NCBI GenBank assembly: GCA_937900305.1
Contig: CALCCV010000343.1
Span: forward strand, 1 to 6,595
DNA length: 6,595 bases
Origin: an uncultured Pseudobdellovibrionaceae bacterium
Lineage (GTDB): Bacteria; Bdellovibrionota; Bdellovibrionia; Bdellovibrionales; Bdellovibrionaceae
Direction of reading: 5' to 3'
Each line of letters starts with the position of its first letter. The first letter of the stretch is position 1. The notes beneath the pieces are model-generated. The model saw nothing but the letters and a program-made list of their open reading frames with translations, did no database searches and was not told the DNA's origin. This document shows, piece after piece, positions 1-5,912 of the stretch. The position numbers and the translations under genes are program-made.

Positions 1-905
1 GGATCATATTGTGAGATTTCATTTTCGCGAAGATTAAAGACGATTTCTTTGATCTCATCGGTGATGGTTGAAAACTGTATGAGGGTGTTTTGGATTTTTG
101 GTTGGTAAACTGCTAACTCTTGAAGTTTTTTTTGTGCTTGGGTGAGGGTTGAGACGACAGAATCATCGCCGCTATAAAGCTTTTCCTCTAAAAATTCGTG
201 AATTGCTAGAATTTTTGACAGATTTCTGAGAGTTTTGATTTCGGACTCAAGCGTTTGTTCTTCGTTCTGAAGGGGAGAGAAGGATTTAATTTCGTCCAGT
301 TGAAAGGTCAGAAACTCTAGGCGTTGGTCTCTTTGGCTATTCTCGGAGAGGAGTGTTTTTATCTTTTCTGTAGTTTCTTTCCAGGTTTTGAAGAGTTCGA
401 AGTAAGAGGCCCGAATTTCACTGAGGCCGCAATATTGATCAAGAATTTCGAGCTGATAGCTGGCCGAAGCGAGATTTCGATTTTCAAATTGGCCTGTCAT
501 CTCAATAAGGGGGGCGTGGCCGTTGACTTCAAGAAGGGGACCGACGACTTCTTTTAAAGTTTGAAGGGTAACTCCAGAGTCGTTTAGGAAGACTTTCGAT
601 TTTCCGTCGCTCGTGATGGCCCGTCGTACAGTGAGAGTATTTTCACTTTCGATGCCTAAGTTGAAGAGGTAATCGCGGATATCGTTTCGATCGGAGAGAT
701 CAAACTCGCCTTCCACGGTTGCTAGTTTTGCGCCCGTACGAACAGTTTCTTGAGAGGCTTTGGCTCCCATCAAGAAGTTGAGACTTTTGAGAAGAATGGA
801 TTTACCGGCACCTGTTTCGCCTGAGATGACGTTGAGGCCTTTTTCGAAATCAATTCGAATGTTTTGGATAATGGCAAAGTTGGAAACCTTGAGGGACGCT
901 AACAT
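1..905 (-). CDS. recN: DNA repair ATPase RecN, N-terminal part (truncated by window edge)
   Basis: RecN is a cytoplasmic SMC-like ATPase that acts at double-strand breaks during recombinational repair. The first 301 codons are present and the frame stays open to the left edge, so the product is cut by the window rather than broken. The usual family length is about 550-570 residues. The translation opens MLASLKVSNFAIIQ, and the Walker A motif GETGAGKS lies at residues 29-36. A block containing TGQFENRNL (about 137-145) corresponds to the family's GQH region, followed by LEILDQY. From about residue 165 onward the sequence is charged and heptad-like, as expected for the start of the coiled-coil arm. 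The ABC signature and Walker B would lie outside the window. The ATG at 903-905 is preceded by AGGAGG, four bases upstream. The gene sits 8 bp after nadK on the same strand and is probably translationally coupled to it. Oddities: canonical GQH reads GQF, and the segment before it looks about nine residues longer than in E. coli RecN (from memory). Confidence 0.93.
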   Translation of the reverse strand, partial: MLASLKVSNFAIIQNIRIDFEKGLNVISGETGAGKSILLKSLNFLMGAKASQETVRTGAKLATVEGEFDLSDRNDIRDYLFNLGIESENTLTVRRAITSDGKSKVFLNDSGVTLQTLKEVVGPLLEVNGHAPLIEMTGQFENRNLASASYQLEILDQYCGLSEIRASYFELFKTWKETTEKIKTLLSENSQRDQRLEFLTFQLDEIKSFSPLQNEEQTLESEIKTLRNLSKILAIHEFLEEKLYSGDDSVVSTLTQAQKKLQELAVYQPKIQNTLIQFSTITDEIKEIVFNLRENEISQYD

Positions 906-909
906 AATG

Positions 910-915
910 CCTCCT
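910..915 (-). promoter_or_regulatory. recN ribosome binding site overlapping the nadK stop codon
   Basis: The minus strand reads AGGAGG here, a perfect Shine-Dalgarno core four bases before the recN ATG (903-905). The nadK TAG stop occupies 914-916, so two bases of the SD belong to the nadK stop codon. A ribosome terminating nadK would sit directly on the recN initiation site, which suggests translational coupling of the two genes. Confidence 0.8.
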
Positions 916-1924
916 AGTCGCGCTCGCCAAACTTGAGCTTGGTTCGCAGCAGTCGAAAGAAATCATAGTCGGACGGTTGGAGAAATTGGTGGGCTCGTTC
1001 ACTTTTTGAGATTTTTAGAATGTCATTTTCTTTGAGTTCCAGAAGAGACTCCCCGTCGATGATGAGCTTGGCTTGTTGTCGGCGATCCTCATTCAGTCGT
1101 AAGAGAATCGATTCTTCCTGAGGAAGTATAATAGGTCGGGTGGTTAAGCTGTGAGGTGCGACGAAACTGAGAATAAATGCGGGGGTTTCTGGATGAAGGA
1201 TTGGTCCCCCCGCTGCCAAGTTGTAGGCGGTCGAACCTGTGGGCGTTGCAATGATAAATCCGTCGGCTTTAGTGCGGGAAATAATATTTTCGGAGAGGCT
1301 GATACTTGTTTCGATGAGTTGAGAGTGGGATCCCCGTTCGACGACTATATCATTGAGGGCTACAAATTCGGCGACGATTTTTTGTTTGCGGATCACCTGA
1401 AGTTTTAACATCGCGCGATTTTGGATTTTGAGTTTCTTTGCGAAATGATCGGCGATCGCTTGGGGGGCGGTTTCAGGGCTGAATGCTGTGAGGAATCCCA
1501 AAGACCCCATGTTAATCCCGAGGATGGGAATTTTGTGTCCCTCCAGAAATCGTGCGGCTCGAAGGTAGGTGCCGTCCCCTCCAATCGCAATTAGTAAGGA
1601 TAGGGATGGTCTGTGAGTGTCGTTGAGTAAGGATGTCTTGTTTCCGCCGGCGACGTCTTCCGAAAGGAATGCCTTGATTTTCTGCTGGCCCAGCCATTTG
1701 GAAAAAAGAAGAGTGAGGTCGCGGGCGGCGCCCGTGTTGGTTCTGTAGATAATTCCGACGGTAGATTTGGTTGGGACGTTTAGATTTGGAAATTTGATTT
1801 TCTTAGGATCATACGTGCGAGGGCTTTGCCAACCAGAGACGGCGGTTGGTGGGGTGCCCTTTTTACGTTGATCCAGAGACAGGTTCTTACTGAGAGCTGA
1901 AAGGTTCGCGGATTTTTTTGCCAA
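914..1924 (-). CDS. nadK: NAD kinase (ATP-NAD kinase, PpnK family)
   Basis: NAD kinase phosphorylates NAD+ to NADP+ in the cytoplasm and is the only known route to NADP. The 336-residue product carries the family hallmarks in order: VGIIYR at the start of the Rossmann-like core (about 56-61), GGDGT at 115-119, GINMGSLGFLT near 136-146, the NDxV motif at 191-194 and DGFIIATPTGSTAYNLAAGG at 221-240. The core is normal, but about 55 polar, basic residues precede it, where most bacterial enzymes begin within a few residues of the core. The start codon is TTG (1922-1924). It is the only ATG/GTG/TTG in this frame before the core, and an in-frame stop (1943-1945, the stop of the upstream peptidase gene) lies seven codons upstream. 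Only a weak purine tract (AAAAGAG, 1933-1939) serves as SD, eight bases before TTG. The gene lies 18 bp after the M3 peptidase gene and 8 bp before recN, in a probable operon. Confidence 0.95.
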   Translation of the reverse strand: MAKKSANLSALSKNLSLDQRKKGTPPTAVSGWQSPRTYDPKKIKFPNLNVPTKSTVGIIYRTNTGAARDLTLLFSKWLGQQKIKAFLSEDVAGGNKTSLLNDTHRPSLSLLIAIGGDGTYLRAARFLEGHKIPILGINMGSLGFLTAFSPETAPQAIADHFAKKLKIQNRAMLKLQVIRKQKIVAEFVALNDIVVERGSHSQLIETSISLSENIISRTKADGFIIATPTGSTAYNLAAGGPILHPETPAFILSFVAPHSLTTRPIILPQEESILLRLNEDRRQQAKLIIDGESLLELKENDILKISKSERAHQFLQPSDYDFFRLLRTKLKFGERD

Positions 1925-1942
1925 ATCATCATCTCTTTTCGG

Positions 1943-4000
1943 TTAAATCAGGCCGTCTTTTCTGAGCAGCGCATTTTCGTCGGGTTCTCGGCCACGAAAA
2001 TTTTTATAGAGAACCATTGGATGCAGGGAGTCTCCTTTTTCAAGGATCCATGTTTTGTAGAGCCCTGCCACTTTTGGATCAAAGATGCCCTTTTCTTGGA
2101 AGTATTCAAAGGCATCAGCATCGAGCACTTCGGCCCATTTGTAGGAGTAATATCCTGCGGAGTATCCACCTGCAAAGATGTGGGCGAATGAGCAGGATAT
2201 ATTTGAATCCTGTGGCACCGGGAGAATTCGTGAGCCGGAAAGTGCCTGGTTCTCAAAGGCAGCTAGGCTTTTAATTTGGGTTGGATTCGTGCTGTGCCAC
2301 TTCATATCGAGGAGGCCGAACTGGACTTGCCGGAGCGAATACCATCCAGCCATAAACTTCTCAGCATCGAGCACTTTTTTGATGAGAGTTGGTGGAATTA
2401 TTTCGCCAGATTGATAGTGCTTCGCAAAGATTTCTAATCCCTCAGGAACTTCGACCCAGTTTTCCATGAGTTGCGAGGGCAGTTCGACGAAATCCCAGAG
2501 GACGTTGGTTCCAGAAATACTGCGGAATTTGCAGTTGGCCATCAGACCGTGCAAAGCATGCCCGAATTCGTGGAAGAAGGTTTTGACTTCGTCGTAAGTG
2601 AGTAAGGACGGGGTTTCTTTGCTTGGCGGAGTGAAGTTGCAAACGATGCTGATGTGAGGTCTGCGAATCAGGCCACGGGAAAGCCCTTGGTCTCGATAGG
2701 GTGCCATCCAGGCTCCAGGCTTCTTTGTTTCTCTCGGAAAAAGGTCGAGATAAAGAAGGCCAACGAATGAGTGAGCGTGACTGGTTTGTTTGATCTCGTA
2801 GGCTTTTGCCTCAGGATGATAGGTGGGAATGTCGTTGCGTAGTGAAAACTCGATGCCAAAGAGCTTTTTGGCAATGGTAAAGGCACCTTCGATAACTTGG
2901 TTAAGAGGGAAATAAGGTCTGAGGTCTTCAGATGAAAAGGCGAACCGGTCTTGTTTGAGCTTTTCGATGTAAAAGGCCACGTCCCAAGGTGCGATCTCTG
3001 CGATGCCATCAATGGATTTTGCGAATTGCTTAAGATCGGCAAGCTCGCGCTGAGCGGCAGCCATTGATGGGGTCAGAAGTTTATTCATGAAGGTTTCAAC
3101 GCGGCTGGATTTTTCGGCCATCCGCTGTTCCAGGACGTAGTCGGCGTGCGTATCGTACCCTAGCAGTTTCGCTCGGTCGTGGCGAAGATTGATGATTTTT
3201 AAAGTGATCTCCTGATTATCAAACTTGTCACCAAAGCATCTCGAAGCAAAGGCTCGCCACATTTTTTCGCGTAGGGGGCGCGATTGGGCGTACGTCATAA
3301 AGGGAATGTAGCTGGGAGCTTGAAGATTGAAAATCCACGAGTTGGATTTTCCCTTAGCTATCGCCAAAGATTTGGCTTGCTCTAAGGTGGAGGGAGGAAG
3401 GCCGGCGATGTCTTGGGAGGATGTGACTTCCATTTCAAAATGATTGGTAGCTGCTAAGACATTGTCAGAAAACTTGGGCCCGAGCATTGCGAGTTCTTGG
3501 TCGATTTGGCGAAGTTTTATTTTGTCTGTCTCTAGCAGGTCCGCGCCATTGCGTTTAAAGCTCAGATAAGTTTTTTCAGTAAGGCGTCGCATTTCTTCGT
3601 CGGGTAGGGTCTGAAGATGGTCGTAGACGCTGCGAACGCGTTTGAAGAGATCCATGTCGAGGGAGACGTCAGAGTAAAATTTGGAGAGCGCCGGGTAAAA
3701 AGACTCCCCAATTTTGGAGTATTCTGGCGTTCCATCTGTGAGCTTGAGGTTGCCAAAAATTGTGGCGACCTTCTCGAGTTCTTCAGAAGAAGACTCCAAG
3801 GCAAGGATGGTGTTTTCAAAATCCGCTGGTTCACGCTGAGCCTTGATATCATTGATTTTTTGATGAGCTAGCTGGATGGCAACTTCGAGCGCGGGAAGAT
3901 AATATTCTGGTTTTATTTTTTCGAAGGCGTAAGCGCCATCAAAATGTGTAGATTCGTTGAGCAGGTGAGATTTGGCTTCGTCAGAGAGATTGGCTGTCAT
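1943..4000 (-). CDS. M3 family zinc metallopeptidase (Dcp / oligopeptidase A type)
   Basis: This is a soluble peptidase that degrades short peptides, probably acting after the ATP-dependent proteases in cytoplasmic protein turnover. The 685-residue length matches E. coli Dcp and PrlC (about 680). The zinc site HEFGH is at 477-481, and the third ligand is the glutamate of DFVELPSQ (E506). The substrate-binding block FAHIFAGGYSAGYYSYKW (605-622) and the C-terminal FRGREPDENALLR (668-680) are typical of the family. The C-terminal half, including the GLF/GIFD-type segment and FRGREPD, resembles peptidyl-dipeptidase Dcp. The stretch WDFVELPSQLMENW (502-515) looks more like oligopeptidase A, so I cannot separate dipeptidyl-carboxypeptidase from endopeptidase activity. 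No signal peptide or membrane segment is visible. The ATG at 3998-4000 has GAGGAG (4006-4011) five bases upstream. The gene follows the lipoprotein by 65 bp and precedes nadK by 18 bp on the same strand. Confidence 0.95.
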   Translation of the reverse strand: MTANLSDEAKSHLLNESTHFDGAYAFEKIKPEYYLPALEVAIQLAHQKINDIKAQREPADFENTILALESSSEELEKVATIFGNLKLTDGTPEYSKIGESFYPALSKFYSDVSLDMDLFKRVRSVYDHLQTLPDEEMRRLTEKTYLSFKRNGADLLETDKIKLRQIDQELAMLGPKFSDNVLAATNHFEMEVTSSQDIAGLPPSTLEQAKSLAIAKGKSNSWIFNLQAPSYIPFMTYAQSRPLREKMWRAFASRCFGDKFDNQEITLKIINLRHDRAKLLGYDTHADYVLEQRMAEKSSRVETFMNKLLTPSMAAAQRELADLKQFAKSIDGIAEIAPWDVAFYIEKLKQDRFAFSSEDLRPYFPLNQVIEGAFTIAKKLFGIEFSLRNDIPTYHPEAKAYEIKQTSHAHSFVGLLYLDLFPRETKKPGAWMAPYRDQGLSRGLIRRPHISIVCNFTPPSKETPSLLTYDEVKTFFHEFGHALHGLMANCKFRSISGTNVLWDFVELPSQLMENWVEVPEGLEIFAKHYQSGEIIPPTLIKKVLDAEKFMAGWYSLRQVQFGLLDMKWHSTNPTQIKSLAAFENQALSGSRILPVPQDSNISCSFAHIFAGGYSAGYYSYKWAEVLDADAFEYFQEKGIFDPKVAGLYKTWILEKGDSLHPMVLYKNFRGREPDENALLRKDGLI

Positions 4001-4065
4001 TGATGCTCCTCATTCCTGATAATTTATTTCATCAGAAGTGAGGAGATTCAATGAGATTCTAAGAT
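4001..4065 (-). promoter_or_regulatory. short intergenic region upstream of the M3 peptidase gene
   Basis: These 65 bp separate the lipoprotein stop from the peptidase start. The minus strand contains a good SD (GAGGAG, 4006-4011) and a -10-like hexamer TAGAAT (4056-4061), but no convincing -35 at the right distance. A weak alternative pair is TTGAAT with an AT-rich TAAATT 19 bp downstream. I see no GC hairpin with a T run, so there is no clear terminator after the lipoprotein gene and read-through into the peptidase operon is possible. Confidence 0.3.
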
Positions 4066-4722
4066 CTAGCGAAGAGGACTGGGAGAACCGCCATTGTATC
4101 TGTTGTTTACGCACAAACCCAGACGTGAGCCGCCGGATGTTGGCACGCACATGTATCCGGCTCCGCAAGATGCAGCCTGATCGACGGCACAAGAGATGGC
4201 GAAGGAGTTGTAGCAAGACCCTGAGCTCTGCGGGTAGGAGATGTTAGAGACTTGGGGAATTGAAGGGTTTGGTCGAGCGTAGTTGGCTTGGTAGGGAGGG
4301 ATATTCCAGTAAACGATGTCGGCGTTCAAATAGGTGGTGTCGACGCATCCTAAGCCGTGGGCCTGAGAATAGACAGGGCGGTGACCCGCTGGGCAAAAGC
4401 AATCTTGAAACTGATTGGGGTTGTATCCTTGTTGAGTGTACTGGTTTTGGTAGTAAGCGGCATAGGCATAGTAGCCGCAGTAATTTTGGCCTTGGTACTG
4501 GTATTGGTATTGGGGAAACGATTGGTAGTTCGGGTAGGCATAGAAACCGGGATTGTTGTTATACACTTGGTTGTTACAGCCACCCCATGAATTTTGATTG
4601 CCATAAAGGCAAGAGGGGTCTTGGTAGATGGTATCAAGTCGGCCACGATCGTCATCATTTTGGTTTCTGTTGCAAGCGACCGTCGACAGTACGAGCAGCA
4701 GTAACGCAATAAAACTTTTCAT
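4066..4722 (-). CDS. secreted Tyr/Gln/Asn- and Cys-rich lipoprotein, unknown function
   Basis: I do not recognise this 218-residue protein. The N-terminus MKSFIALLLLVLSTVAC is a textbook lipoprotein signal: one lysine, a short hydrophobic core and a lipobox-like TVAC with Cys17. The mature protein should therefore be lipid-anchored, with D23-D25 following shortly after the cysteine. Residues 38-107 are low complexity and dominated by Tyr, Gln, Asn and Gly (for example YQYQYQYQ near 72-77). Eleven cysteines follow the lipidated one (38, 49, 82, 108, 110, 126, 170, 178, 186, 192, 204), pointing to a disulfide-bonded extracytoplasmic fold. The tail from C178 has the spacing C-x7-C-x5-C-x11-C with GYMCVP, reminiscent of small cysteine-rich domains in secreted proteins. 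I chose the ATG at 4720-4722 over an in-frame upstream ATG (4791) because it starts the signal peptide directly and has GGGGAG six bases upstream. The gene is transcribed divergently from tpiA. Confidence 0.85.
   Translation of the reverse strand: MKSFIALLLLVLSTVACNRNQNDDDRGRLDTIYQDPSCLYGNQNSWGGCNNQVYNNNPGFYAYPNYQSFPQYQYQYQGQNYCGYYAYAAYYQNQYTQQGYNPNQFQDCFCPAGHRPVYSQAHGLGCVDTTYLNADIVYWNIPPYQANYARPNPSIPQVSNISYPQSSGSCYNSFAISCAVDQAASCGAGYMCVPTSGGSRLGLCVNNRYNGGSPSPLR
4492..4513 (-). repeat. short hexamer repeat encoding Tyr-Gln units in the lipoprotein
   Basis: Three near-identical hexamers (TTGGTA, CTGGTA, TTGGTA on the plus strand) plus a partial fourth lie in tandem. On the coding strand they read TAC-CAR and give the Tyr-Gln alternation at about residues 71-77. 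This is a small coding repeat that could change length by slippage without leaving the frame. Confidence 0.6.
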
Positions 4723-4762
4723 TCCATTCTCCCCGAAAAATTTGAGTGGCAAATCTATGAGC

Positions 4763-4791
4763 GCAATAAGATCTATGGATACCTGCATCAA
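4763..4791 (-). promoter_or_regulatory. weak candidate promoter for the lipoprotein gene
   Basis: On the minus strand TTGATG (4786-4791) and TATTGC (4763-4768) are separated by 17 bp, ahead of the lipoprotein ATG at 4722. The match to a sigma70 consensus is poor (4/6 and 3/6). The heptamer ATCTATG occurs twice nearby (4753-4759 and 4771-4777 on the plus strand), 18 bp apart, and could be a binding site or chance. Confidence 0.2.
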
Positions 4792-4846
4792 GTGCTTGGA
4801 TTTGGCAACGGTCTGGAAATTTTTTCTGAAAATGAGGACCTTTGAT

Positions 4847-4872
4847 TTTTCATGAAAAGCCCACGAATGGGC
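4847..4872 (-). terminator. small hairpin plus T run between the lipoprotein gene and tpiA
   Basis: On the minus strand GCCCA-TTCG-TGGGC (4859-4872) forms a five-pair stem with a TTCG tetraloop and is followed at once by TTTT (4855-4858). This is the layout of a weak intrinsic terminator reading leftward. The T run is part of a perfect 12-bp palindrome TTTTCATGAAAA (4847-4858). No minus-strand gene lies immediately upstream of it, because tpiA runs the other way. If real, it would stop antisense transcription leaving tpiA, or it acts as a regulatory structure in the tpiA leader. The stem is short, so chance remains possible. Confidence 0.35.
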
Positions 4873-4930
4873 GGATTATGACGCTGGGAAATTGAGTGGA
4901 CATCCTCATTTCTTCGCGGTCTTTTTTCGC

Positions 4931-5677
4931 ATGGCTAAAAAAATATTCGCAGCAAATTGGAAGATGTTTAAAACTCCGTTAGAGGCGGAGGCCTTTTTTA
5001 AAGACTGGCGTTTCAAAGCCCAGGGTGTGTTGAACGAGGTTTTCTTTTTTGTCCCAGCATTGGTGGCGGAATCGACCGCGAGGGCCCTGAAAGAGTCTGG
5101 TTTTTTTTGGGGATTGCAAAATTTTTTTCCGAAGGAAGAGGGTGCCTTCACGGGTGAGAACTCGGTGTCGGTGGCTACGAGTATGGGTGCCTCTTTGAGT
5201 TTAGTGGGCCATAGTGAGCGGCGAAGCTTATTTGGCGAAAAGGATTCGTTTTTGAATGATAAGTTGAAATTTGCTTTGGCACAAGGACATCGGGTTGTGT
5301 TTTGCGTGGGTGAAACCTTGGCCGAGCGAGATGCTGGCCGAACTGAGAGTGTGGTAACTGGGCAGTTGGCGTTGGGGTTGGCGGGACTTTCGCCAGAGCA
5401 GCGTAACCGGGTGGTGGTCGCTTATGAACCAGTGTGGGCCATTGGCACTGGGCGTTCGGCGACAAGTGAGATGGTTCTGGAAACGCACCTCCAGATTCGC
5501 AAGTGGTTAGATCGGGAAGGTTTCCCTTCGCCGATTTTGTACGGGGGTAGTGTAAAGCCAGAAAACGCGCGAGAGCTCTTGGGAGTTTCGAACGTCGATG
5601 GATTTTTGGTTGGAGGAGCGTCGCTTCAGACGGATTCGTTTCTTGGAATCTGCCAGCCAGCCGCTCTTAAATCATAA
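4931..5677 (+). CDS. tpiA: triosephosphate isomerase
   Basis: This cytoplasmic TIM-barrel enzyme interconverts dihydroxyacetone phosphate and glyceraldehyde 3-phosphate in glycolysis and gluconeogenesis. The 248-residue product has every catalytic landmark: NWKM with Lys11, VGHSERR with His94, and AYEPVWAIGTG with Glu166 and the mobile phosphate-gripping loop 6. The phosphate-binding YGGSVKPEN (204-212) and VGGASL (227-232) also follow. EEGAFTGE (69-76) is the usual segment before the histidine. Length is normal for the family. I start at ATG 4931-4933 because MAKKIFAANWKM aligns with family N-termini. The frame could extend to a TTG at 4892, but this would add 13 residues unlike the family. 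No good SD precedes the ATG. The gene stands alone: no gap, pgk or secG is visible beside it, and the gene to its left is divergent. Confidence 0.97.
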   Translation: MAKKIFAANWKMFKTPLEAEAFFKDWRFKAQGVLNEVFFFVPALVAESTARALKESGFFWGLQNFFPKEEGAFTGENSVSVATSMGASLSLVGHSERRSLFGEKDSFLNDKLKFALAQGHRVVFCVGETLAERDAGRTESVVTGQLALGLAGLSPEQRNRVVVAYEPVWAIGTGRSATSEMVLETHLQIRKWLDREGFPSPILYGGSVKPENARELLGVSNVDGFLVGGASLQTDSFLGICQPAALKS

Positions 5678-5817
5678 TTATATAGAATGTTGCCTCAGGC
5701 CGGGGCGGATTTTAGTGAGATCTGGTCAGAGAGTTTAGATGCGGAAAGTTAATTGACACCTCTATTTTGCTTGGCGGTGAATCTTCGCGGGAATCGATGG
5801 CGGTCCATGAATTCTGA

Positions 5818-5845
5818 TTGGCTTGCGAGTTTTCCAGGTTAGAAT
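5818..5845 (+). promoter_or_regulatory. candidate sigma70-type promoter for the zinc-ribbon gene
   Basis: TTGGCT (5818-5823, 4/6 to TTGACA) and TAGAAT (5840-5845, 5/6 to TATAAT) are separated by 16 bp. The predicted start of transcription near 5852 would give a leader of about 60 bases before the ATG at 5913. This is the best promoter-like pair in the 235-bp gap after tpiA (5678-5912). That gap contains no recognisable gene or RNA, and no clear terminator for tpiA. Confidence 0.4.
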
Positions 5846-5912
5846 GAGGGAGGTTCGTTATTCAAAATCTCTTGATCTATGTGGGGGCCGAGGGATTTAA
5901 GGAGTTCGGCAT

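Noticed and set aside
4260..4712. Long plus-strand reading frames opposite the lipoprotein gene (to 150 codons).
   Set aside because: They lie antisense to a gene with repetitive Tyr/Gln codons. The antisense of such DNA lacks stop codons by composition. The minus-strand frame has signal peptide, lipobox and SD.
4723..4791. A start 23 codons upstream for the lipoprotein (ATG at 4791).
   Set aside because: It would bury the signal peptide behind an extra segment, and the downstream ATG at 4722 has a strong SD (GGGGAG) and starts the signal directly.
4892..4930. TTG start giving triosephosphate isomerase 13 extra residues.
   Set aside because: The extra residues do not resemble family N-termini, and ATG 4931 gives the standard MAKKIFAANWKM start.
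5678..5740. GCCTCAGGC and nearby GC-rich bases as a tpiA terminator.
   Set aside because: The stem is only four pairs with a one-base loop and no T run follows.
5753..5782. Perfect TTGACA (5753-5758) after tpiA as a promoter -35 box.
   Set aside because: At 16-18 bp spacing the following hexamers (CGGTGA, GGTGAA, GTGAAT) do not resemble a -10 box.
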